Shown piece by piece: positions 34,362 through 43,442 of a stretch of DNA of 64,000 bases. Location of the stretch: the NCBI GenBank assembly GCA_014529385.2, contig CM043943.1, forward strand, positions 153,048,092 to 153,112,091, in the 5' to 3' direction. Each line of letters begins with the position of its first letter. Position 1 is the stretch's first letter. Origin of the DNA: Adiantum capillus-veneris. Taxonomy: Eukaryota > Streptophyta > Polypodiopsida > Polypodiales > Pteridaceae. Below the pieces are notes generated by a model. That model had not been told where the DNA came from. It searched no databases and saw only the letters and a list, made by a program, of their open reading frames with translations. The translations under genes and the position numbers were made by a program.

Positions 34362-36830
34362 TCAAGCTTGGGTTCTTGTTTTCAGCATCTCTTCAGTAAT
34401 TCTTATCAAATTTTGATAAGCTTCAAGCTTAGCTGCTTCCATATCTGGAGAAGGATAGTTTTTCCATTTGTTTTCCATGTTTTGACCTACTTTAAGTCCC
34501 GCTTTGGAAGCTTCCAAGAGTGCATTGATTGGCTCAAAAAATTTGTCTACTAAAACTGATCCTCCATATTTTATTGTGGTTTCCTTGATTTCACTCCCAG
34601 TTTCTTTCACTTTTTCCAAGAATAGTTTCTTGGATTATTCCTCAATTTCATCCTTTTGTTTCTATTTCCTCATCTCATACCTTTGACTTATTCTTTTCTC
34701 CGTCTTTTGAGAGGAATTTTTAGTATTCTCTAATTCATCAGATGAGTTATGTTTCTTGTTCTTAGCTTGGGCTCTAGTGATCACCTTGATTGGAACAATA
34801 GGTTCACTTTTTGAGGAGCTACTAGGCATCACTTGGACTACATTCACCACTACTTACAGATTTTTTGGAGAGTCTTCAGGGAAGTGTCCTCCCTTTTTGC
34901 AACATTGTGTACAAAAAGATTCAACTGGCCTACTATTCTTGTCAGGTTCTAGGCATTCATTTTTCAATGATAATTAGCACCATAATTATGGTAGTTTCCA
35001 GTCTTTGGCTTAATCATGGGTTGTACCATTGGAAGTCTAACACCTTGATTGGCTACAAAGTACATCGGTGTAAGATCTGGTGTAGCATAAGTCACATATT
35101 CTTCCATTGAAGGTGGATGTGAATTATACCCTTCTCCTTCTACCATTACTGTAGATGGACTAGGCTCAACATAAGGTGTAACAGGGACCAGTGCTTGTTT
35201 ATCCATGACTCCTTTTGAATGCATGTACTTTACAGGCACTACATTATGTCCAGAATATGGAGGTTGTTGACCCAACACTGGCTGTGGTCTTTCCATACCC
35301 ATCGGTGGTCTTTGTGATGGGGCCATATTAGGCTGATATCTGCAAATGGGTTGTCCTTGTGGTCTCATAGGCACTTACTGAACATTTTCATCGTACTTTG
35401 GCCAGTAATAGCACTCACTAGTCTCATGGTTTGTCCATTTACCCTCAATATCACACCATTTATGCGGCCTATTTGGTTGTCCCTGTTGAGGTATCCCTTG
35501 CCCAGGTCCTCTCATAGGAGCTTTTTGCATATTATTCATCATTATGTTCATCCTTTTGATCATGTCTTATATGGCTGTGAGTGGTGCTATAGTAGCTATT
35601 CCCACGTGTTGGTTTTGTGGATGTTGTTTTCTCACTCTGAGTATACATCTCCTTCATTGAAAAGATCAAAATTGTCTCCCAAGTCAATAGCATCTGATAC
35701 ATACTCTTCTAGGGTCGTATGCTTCTTGCTATACAGTATAGCATGAAGTTTCTTGTTTAGCAATCCTTCTAGAAACAATGTCACTAATATTTCTTCTGCT
35801 GGAATTTCTAGTTCTTGGCATCTTGCAATGTATTGTTTCATCCTAGTTTCACAATCCCTAACAGACTCACCTTGTTTCTATTTAAAGCTATAGATTCGAG
35901 CTACCGTATTATGTTTGATCCTAGTTTTGGAACATGCAGCTACAAATCCCTGAGCTAAAGTATTTAAATCCATGATTGACCTTGGAGGAATGTTTTGGAA
36001 CCATGTCAAATCTTTTCCTTCTAAAGTCATTCCAAATCCCTCAAATTGAGTGTGGAAATCAAATATGCATTCTTCTCTTAGCACTTGCTTGAAGATTCCT
36101 AAGTGGTCATATGGATCCCCAGATCCATTGTATTTTTTGAACCATTTTTGAAAATTGGCTAGTCTGACAAGTCTATTTGGCTCTTTTATGGTAGTTGGTC
36201 CTATTTCGAGTCCTTCAAAACAATCTGTTGGAAAAAGTGACTCATGTAGCCCTGGACTGGCTTTAATGTCACTCGGTTTTCTTTGTGATGAGTTAGGATC
36301 GGTTTTTTAAACATTTCTCCCAAAAGATCTCTCACAAAGTTCTTCTCTTGGACTAGGATCAGGTCCTTGCCCCAATATCCAATCTCTTATAGAGTACCCT
36401 TGGTATCTGGTCTGTTCTACCCTCATCATAACAAAGTTATTGTTATAACAATCCCTAAATACGTAAGATGGTAGATCTGTTGAACCCTTCTCTTTGATCT
36501 TGAAGATATAGATGATCTTCATGGGTGTTAATTGCCCTAATTTGGCATGAGAGGTCCATAAAAGATCCTTGACGTTCCTATCCTCCCAACAATAGACTTA
36601 AATCCTAGGATTATGCGTGCTAAGCCATTTCAAAGGTTTCCAATCAACTTGATTGTAGCCCTCAAATTCTACAGTTGGTGGACCTTCTTTTGCTGCCATA
36701 CCCGGAATTATTGTATTCACTTCTAACCCCCATTTGTCTATCACATCAGGATTTTCAACTTTTACATACTAAGTCCCGTTTTTGTCCATATATATTTTTC
36801 CTTGTTTGTTTGGTCTGATTTTCTCTTCAA
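34362..36830 (-). pseudogene. Element E gag and linker (main part)
   Basis: Minus strand, continuing from the segment at 41216-41400 across copia-2. Recognisable gag core: MLREECIFDFHTQFEGFGMT with TWFQNIPPRSIMDLNTLAQG (36084-35900), then ITLFLEGL-like LVTLFLEGLLNKKLHAILYS (35841-35632). Next is a Cys/His-poor knuckle-like stretch WCDIEGKWTNHETSECYYWP (35460-35400), then Pro/Gln-rich sequence (35374-34964). The tail (34850-34362) contains ITRAQAKNKK and a helical acidic/basic segment. Several stops and frame changes break it (35880, 35560, 34860). The knuckle keeps C..H...C spacing and is probably the gag nucleic-acid-binding motif. Confidence 0.72.
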
Positions 36831-36835
36831 ACTCT

Positions 36836-37062
36836 TGTTACCATATACATGTGGTAGTGATGTGTGTGAACACACTAGGACTGCAGAGGCATCTTTTCCC
36901 TCTTTAGGAGGTTTTTTCCCCCGTGCATTGTATATACGCCCATCACTCTAGGGCTATCTATCTTTCCATTGCACACTAAGTAACACACTCTCTATTGTGT
37001 GCCTTGAGCTTCCTTAATCTTCTCCAAGATGAGTCCATTTCTTTGCAACCCTAATTCCAACA
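36836..37062 (+). repeat. Copia-2 5' LTR
   Basis: 227 bases, TGTTACCATATAC...TTCCAACA, matching copia-1 LTR 21352-21583. A TATATACGCC promoter-like sequence lies near 36930. Confidence 0.9.
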
Positions 37063-37065
37063 ATT

Positions 37066-37077
37066 GGTATCAGAGCA
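37066..37077 (+). other. Copia-2 primer-binding site
   Basis: TGGTATCAGAGC, the standard initiator-Met tRNA complement of plant copia elements, three bases after the LTR end. Copia-1 has one mismatch here. Confidence 0.92.
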
Positions 37078-37423
37078 GGTTGCATCCTCCAGGGCTTAGT
37101 CGCTAGCTGCTCCAGCACACGCCTGCTCACTTTCTCCGATTATAGTGAGGTTTGGCGAGCGTTCGCAGGTCACCAAATATTTTGGGAAAGCTCATAGAGC
37201 TTAGTCTGCTCAAATTTCTGATTTCGGCTCATTTTGGCCTCTGTTTCCACTACAGGCAGGTCTACATGGGCAATTTTGTCATTTTGTGTAAAATTTTTGT
37301 CATTGTCATTTTCTACATAACAGGTGCCTTACAGTCTTCTACACTTTCTGCTATATAGCACTTGTTGTTCTCGCTGCATTTCTCCTCTTTTGGGCAGTTT
37401 TCACATCAGGTGCAGCATTTACC

Positions 37424-38418
37424 ATGGCTGACAACAACACAGATGTGTTCAAGATGTTTGTTGTTGAGGACAGGTTGGATGGGAACAATTACCCTATGTG
37501 GGCTTATATGATGCAACACGTTCTTGTCTCAAAGGGCGTCTGGAATATTGTGCAGGGCATGATGTACGCCCTGGTTCTTGGGATGTAGGCGATGTTGAGG
37601 ATGTTGCAGGTCTTGATGCAAGGATTGTTGTTATTAGAATTGTTTTGCCTATGGTAGAACAAGCTCGTTGGGATGTAAAGGATGTGCAGGCTCATGCATT
37701 GATTGCATTGTCTATGAAGCGCATCATTGTTCCTCACATTCGTTCAACGAAATGTGCAAAACAGGCTTGGGATATTCTAGCAGGTCTTTATGCAAGCCGC
37801 AATCAGGCTAAAATTGCTTTGCTGCGTAAAGAGCTGGCGAAGATTATGCATGAGGAAGATGATATGGACACTTTTCTTGCTAGTGTCAAGGATATCAATG
37901 AGCAACTTATTTCTGTAGGTGAAGTAATTTCAGACAATTCCCTTGTGCAGACTGTTCTTGATGCCTTACCAAATTCTTATCAGACTTTTGCTAGTACTTG
38001 GAGACTTATGACCCAAGGAAATCCACAAGTTGTCAAGTTTCATGCATTATTCACATTGCTGTTGCAAGAGTCACTTTCCAGAAAAAATAAGACTAGATAA
38101 CGTGCAGTTGAACAAGCTTTTATTGCTTCTCAAAGAAAGGGTGGTAACAACAATGCAACCACTTCTTATGGTTCTGTCCCCAATGCTTCTGATGGCAGCA
38201 CTTTGTCTGGCAATTCTGATGATAAGGGCAAAAAGAAGATGCATTGCCATTATCGTAAAGCTAATGATCACTTGATCAAGCAGTGTCCTAAGTTGAAGGC
38301 CAAAGAGGCTAAGGAGAAAGAGGGTGGTTCCACTGCAAATACTGGTTCCACTACAAATGCAGCCATTGTTGAGTCTTCTGTAAAAGGAGACTGTAGTGCT
38401 GATGTTGATGCAAAATGA
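37424..38418 (+). pseudogene. Copia-2 gag with zinc knuckle
   Basis: ATG at 37424 (MADNNTDVFKMF). A one-base loss near 37560 moves the reading into the frame that runs to 38100 and contains QAWDILAGLYASRNQAKIAL and DNSLVQTVLDALPNSYQTF, the UBN2-type copia gag core. TAA at 38098-38100 is followed in a nearby frame by the nucleocapsid part (38203-38418) with CHYRKANDHLIKQC. There the second cysteine of the CCHC knuckle is arginine, whereas copia-1 keeps CNYC. This region also supplies the uninterrupted version of the site where gypsy-1 entered copia-1 (near 38095). Confidence 0.9.
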
Positions 38419-38435
38419 GATTTTAGTGCAGAGTG

Positions 38436-41205
38436 CACTTACAATCCTGTCGTGCATGATGCATGCATGTCACTTGCTGCAGATTCACATGTGTGGTATT
38501 TTGACAGTGGTGCTACAAAGCACATTACGTCACATAGTGAATTGTTCACCTCTCTTGAGTACTGTCCTCATGGGAACTCAGTCACTTGTGCCAACAATGC
38601 CTCTTATCCGCTTCAGGGTGTTGGAAAGATTGTGCTTACTACTGGAAATGACAGTTCCTTCACAATTTTTGATGCACTTTATGTACCTGGGATCAAGAAG
38701 AATCTCTTGTCTGTATCCGTACTTGCTAGACTTGGACTTGTAGTCAAATTTGTGGATGATAGATGTACAGTTCATGAACTCAGTTTTGGTGATGAAATCG
38801 TTGCATCTGGGCTTTTGTGTGGGGGGCTGTATAAGCTCACTTTGTATGACAAGTGTGGACAAAATTTTGCAAATGCAGTTGCAGATTCAAGGGCTATTTC
38901 ACATGCAAAACTTCGGCATGCACGTTTTGGTCATCTAAATTTTGCCAGTTTGTTGTGTTTGCAGAAATCTGATATGGTTGCTTCTTTGCCACCTGTTGAA
39001 GAACCTGTCAAGCAAAGTTTGTGAAGGCTGTATTTTGGGTAAAATGCAACGTTCTAAGTTTCCAAAGGATGGTTCAGTTAGGAAAACATGTAGGTTGCAG
39101 CTTGTGCATAGTGACTTTTGTGGGCCGATGCAAACTCTGTCCTTGGGCAATTACCTTTACTTCGTGACTTTCATTGATGATTACTCCAGGCATGCATGGG
39201 TATTTCCGCTTAAAGCAAAGGTCAAAGTTTTTATGTGCTTCAAACAATTTCTTGCTATGGCTGAAAATGTATCAAAATGTACTATGGGCACCCTCCGTTC
39301 CGATCGAGGGGGGGAGTATACGTCTCATGAATTTAATGCATTTCTGGCTAGTTGTGGGATAAAACACCAATATACAGTGCCTTACACACCTCAGTAAAAT
39401 AGTGTTGCTGAGAGGAAAAACAGGTCACTTACGGAAATGGCACAATGTCTAATCAAAAGTCGAGCTTTGCCGCATTCTTTTTGGCTTGAGGCCATTATGT
39501 GTGCCACTGATGTACTAAACAGGTGTCCTATGGAAGCTTTGCAGTCTCTTACTCCATATGAAACATGGTATGATAGAAAGACTTCTATTGAGCACATGCG
39601 TGTTTTTGGTTGTTTGGCACATTCTTTGGTGCCACAAACACAACGCAAAAAATTGGATGATAAGGTTGTCAAATGTATTTTTGTTGGTTATAGTGCCGAA
39701 ACCAAAGGTTACAGGTTGTATCATCCGCAAACAAAACGTATTCTGGTTTCATGGGATGTAGTGTTTGTGGAAGATTCTGTTTAGCCCTTGCTGTCATGTA
39801 CTAGAGACAGTAACGTAAGCTCACAGGACATTTATGACACTTTGTTGCCTCTTTCCAGTGGTGGAAATACGAATGTAAGTTCCAATGAGGCAAATGTACA
39901 GCCTTTGGGGGTTTCTGAAAATGTTACAGATCAACGTATTACTGATGCAGATGTACATGATGTACTTGATGAGAAAAGGGCTGAAAATGAGCAGGCTAGA
40001 GGTATGCCAAAATGACTAGTGCACACTTTGCGTGACAGTAAATTGGATGCACCTTTGTCTAGTCGTACTCGTTCAGGCTCTCGCCATGCATCTTATCCTT
40101 GAGATTGTTATGCTTTGGCTGTGTCTAGCTTACATGATGTTGAGGAGCCTTTGTCTTTTGATGAAGCACAGAATTTAGAAAATTGGATTGCTGCTATGCA
40201 ATCAGAATATGATACACTTATAGAAAATGACACATGGACTTTATGTGATTTGCCTCCTGGAAAAAAGCCCATTGGTACAAAGTGGGTTTACAAGTTTAAA
40301 CGCAAGCCAGATGGTGAGATCGATTGCCATAGGGCTCGACTTGTTGCAAAGGGTTATGCACAGCAAAAAGGCATAGATTATGAAGAGACTTTTGCTCCAC
40401 TTGTCGTATGACTACTGTACATTTTCTATGTGCATTGGCAGCTCATTTTGGTTGGGATGTACATCAATCAAACATTGTTACCGCTTTCTTGAATGGTGAC
40501 ATATTTGAGCAAGTTTATGTAACGTAGCCTCACGGTTTTGTCAAGAAAGGACAAGAGGACAAAGTGTGCAAATGTAGCAAGGCTGTGTATGGGTTGAAGA
40601 AATCTCCTCGTGCTTGGTATGAGAAAGCTGACACTCATTTTGTCCAACAAGGCTTTCGTAACAGTCCAACAGAAAGCACATTGTATGTAAAGCGTGAGGG
40701 TAATGTACTTCTCATTGTGGTTCTTTATGTAGATGATTTGCTAATCACTCGACCAAATGAGCGACATATTGCTGACTTTAAGGTTGATTTGAATGATACT
40801 TTCAAGATGAGATATTTGGGGCTGTTGCATCATTACTTGGGTATATAGTTCAAGCAGTGTGATGGTGGTATTGCCTTGTGTCAGAAAAGTTACATAGAGA
40901 CATTGCTATGTAAGTTTGGACTTGAGTATTGCAAACCTATTGCCACTCCCATGGAAACAGGTTTGAAATTGAGTCTTCATGACATTGGTGATCCTACTGA
41001 TGTCACTCTTCACCAAACTTCTATTGGATGCCTCATTTATGTATGCAACATGAGGTCAGATATTCAGTTTGAAGTCTCACAGGTTAGCAGATTTATGTAT
41101 AGCCCAGGGTCTCAGCATTGGTAGGTTTTCAAGAGGATTTCCTTGCTACCTTAGTGGAACTTTACATCTTGGCTTGTTTTATCCATGATGGTCATCAATG
41201 GGAAT
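38436..41205 (+). pseudogene. Copia-2 pol (protease, integrase, RT)
   Basis: Protease VWYFDSGATKHITSHSE is at about 38490. The gag-pre-integrase segment HARFGHLNFAS is at about 38920, followed by a frameshift near 39010. The integrase core keeps VHSDFCGPM, LRSDRGGEYTSHEF and, after a TAA near 39394, VAERKNRSLTEMAQC. The RT (40115-41190) has PIGTKWVYKFKRKPDGEI, KAVYGLKKSPRAWYEK and the catalytic LYVDDLLIT. Stops or shifts occur near 39781, 40013, 40411, 40528, 40846 and 41124, so it is clearly dead. The text after QHW continues in shifted frames to a HQWEWH-like segment, the start of the RT/RNase H connection, then stops at the insertion edge. Confidence 0.92.
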
Positions 41206-41215
41206 GGCATACTCT

Positions 41216-41400
41216 TTATTAGGATCCACGTAAACCTGAGCTCCATGGACGTTAGTCTTATAAAAGGTGAGTATGTGCTTATATCGCACTATTGTTCCGG
41301 TTCTTGACTGAGATGAATAGGAAGAGATTTCAGATGTTGAGTGGGAATAATTGTCTGGGACCTCCTCAAAGATAGTTCCCAAGTGATCATCTTGATTCAC
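41216..41400 (-). pseudogene. Element E gag, N-terminal part
   Basis: Minus-strand frame HLGTIFEEVPDNYSHSTSE through NVHGAQVYVDPNKE. It joins in frame with FEEKIRPNKQGKIYMD at 36830 when copia-2 and one ACTCT copy are left out. The true start is not identified. Confidence 0.75.
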
Positions 41401-41869
41401 ACTCTCTTTGGTGGATACCCTACTAGCGTCTCTCCAAATATACCTTGATTTGCTAGTATACGACCAGATCTAAGGTTCATATAGACTTGTTAAGCCCTGG
41501 ATAGAGTACTTATCGAAGGATTAGATGGTTATCCGTTTTTCCACTTGACTTGAATTCAACTCCTGTCAAGCTCTCAATTCCTTGCCTCCAACCTAGTTGT
41601 TGTGTCAGTTTTAACCAAGTTTGTTGTTTTCTCTGTTTGCTAACTATTGTGATTGGTGTATGTATATCACTTCAATTTGAGCTAAGTGAGTCAACAAATG
41701 AGATTTCCAGGTTCTACCCTTGCAAAGAGATACATGACTAATATGCAACCTAGAAACTGAGTTAACATGTATGAATTTGGATCCGATGGAACCCAAACTT
41801 GACCAGTGGCGTTGTATTATGTTGTTCTAACATTGTACAAGATCAAAAGTCCAAAATCTTGTCTCTGGG
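41401..41869. other. Element E leader, no gene seen
   Basis: Between the gag N-terminus and the palindrome array. No motif was found. Confidence 0.45.
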
Positions 41870-42750
41870 GCTCAAAAGTAAATAATCTGAATATTTACTT
41901 TTCTCAACTTTTTCCATTTTTTCAATTGTTTTTCCATATAAACACCTTGTTATAGTCTTTGGACAAGTTTCATTGAGTTTGAACAAGATTTGCCCAAGTG
42001 ATCAGCTATGTAGTGTTCGCAGACTGAGCTTTCAAGAATCTAGCTTAAGTCCCACTTTTATGATCCAAATTTCAAATTTGATATTTGGAGTCTACTTCAT
42101 ATGCATGACCTTGTGGTATACTCAGTTGTGCAAAAATTCCCTAAATCTGGAACAGATGTAAATAATCACGATCATTTACTTCTGGAAATTTTTAGTAACT
42201 ATTTGCAAATGTTGATACAAATTGGTAAAGCAACTCAACTTAAGCTCCCTAGCAAAGTTTCACCAAGTTGGATAAACTCTGCTCAATTTGTCAATAGTTT
42301 TGTGTTTGTAGAGTGACTTTACAAATTTGGCCACAATTTTCACTTTATAGATCCAAATCTTACCAAATTTGGTATGTGTGCTCAATACAACATGATGGAA
42401 CTTGTGGTATGCTTGGTTGGCCAAAATGGTTTGAAAATTGGACAAAAGTAAATTCTCACGATTATTTACTTCTGGTAAATTTTAGCATCTGTTTTATCAT
42501 TTGAGCATACACACATGTTAAACACTTTAATCTAAACCTCTTGGACAAGTTTCACTAAATTTAATCAAGATTTATCAAGTCAAACTCAATTTCTTAGAAA
42601 TCAGTACACATATCAGTTTTTGGTATGTTTTCTGATCCAAATTCTATGAGCCTTCACAAAAAATGTATGTAACCATGCATGGAGTCTCTGGTATCAACCT
42701 TGGTTAATTTTAAGCTAAAAGTAAATAATCGTGATTATTTACTTTTGGCT
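41870..42750. repeat. Element E palindrome array, right part
   Basis: Four units of roughly 270-290 bases. Each carries the palindromic core at 41874-41902, 42158-42180, 42445-42472 and 42717-42746. The last is exact: arms AAAAGTAAATAATC and GATTATTTACTTTT around GT. Flanking text (for example GACAAGTTTCA.TGAGTTT and CACTTTTATGATCCAAAT) recurs loosely between units. Two related units lie at 20690-21350. No coding potential. Confidence 0.82.
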
Positions 42751-43324
42751 TAAAATGAACACTTTTTGCAATTTTTTCAATGGTCAGACTTTTTGTGACA
42801 TGTTTTAAGCCTCTGAGTCAAGTCAAAACTTAATTGTGCCTAAATTCTCAAGAAAACATAAATAATTTGAGTTTTTGCAAACTCTTAAAAAATTTACCTC
42901 AAATTCATCTTTAAGCTTACCCACTGGTTTATACAACTTTTATGAGCATAATCTTCAGCCGGATTCAGTGGTTGACAGTCTTTTGGTGCTGTTTCAAGCC
43001 GTAGACCTGAAATTTTGCAACTTCACATAAACAACTCAAAGATGATTCTTTTGGAGTGAGCATTGATTTGAGATCCTACCTCGGATTCTACTTACCCTAC
43101 TCCTAGGTTCTTCTGCAATTATTCTCAAGATCCTTACCTAATCCTACAATCTTACAAGTACGTAGCAAGTGCAATCTAGTTCCAAGCTACCTCTACACAG
43201 CAAAAGACGACAGTCTTAAGCTATGCAGTTTTAAAGAGAAAGTTTTACTCTAGGTGATCCTAGAGGAAGTTAAAGGACAACTACACAAGATGCTCTTGTT
43301 TTTCCTAGTTTAGGTCTATTCGTC

Positions 43325-43342
43325 CCCGACAGCGGCACCAAA
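43325..43342 (-). other. Element E primer-binding region
   Basis: On the minus strand the sequence directly after the LTR end (…CATCCACA) reads TTTGGTGCCGCTGTCGGGGA. This resembles the TTTGGCGCCGTTGCCGGGG sequence that follows the 5' LTR of many plant gypsy elements. The tRNA identity is not determined. Confidence 0.75.
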
Positions 43343-43442
43343 TGTGGATGGGTTTCCTAACCTCATTCTTATCTTATTGCAGACATAGCGAGAACCACCA
43401 ACATAATTGTCAGTCCATGGGACAAAGCTGACTTGACTAGTG
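43343..43442 (-). repeat. Element E, 5' LTR end
   Basis: The plus-strand start TGTGGATGGGTTTCC matches 18810-18907. The LTR probably continues further right, but without a full second copy its other end cannot be placed. Confidence 0.65.

Larger units (their letters stand above)
36836..41210 (+). mobile_element. Ty1/copia element copia-2, inserted in element E gag, lacks 3' end
   Basis: Begins with a full 5' LTR (36836-37062) and primer site, then gag, protease, integrase and RT, and stops inside the RT/RNase H junction at about 41210. The host gag of element E continues on both sides. The 5-bp sequence ACTCT stands directly before the LTR (36831-36835) and directly after the end (41211-41215), and removing 36836-41215 restores the host gag frame exactly. 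So the insert has target duplications yet no RNase H and no 3' LTR. Confidence 0.88.
18810..43442 (-). mobile_element. Large Ty3/gypsy-like element E, split by two copia insertions
   Basis: Read on the minus strand: LTR end (43442-43343), primer-binding region (43325-43342), palindrome array (41870-42750), gag (41400-41216, interrupted, then 36830-35375), linker, integrase (about 34010-32990), protease (32810-32490), a gap occupied by copia-1, a second palindrome array (21350-20690), an accessory ORF (20625-18908) and an LTR end (18907-18810). The two LTR ends share about 95 bases bounded by TG(T)GGATGGGTTTCC / GACTAGTG. No reverse transcriptase or RNase H was found. It may be one element or two related ones joined; the common array and LTR sequence favour one family. 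All coding parts are damaged. Confidence 0.6.
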
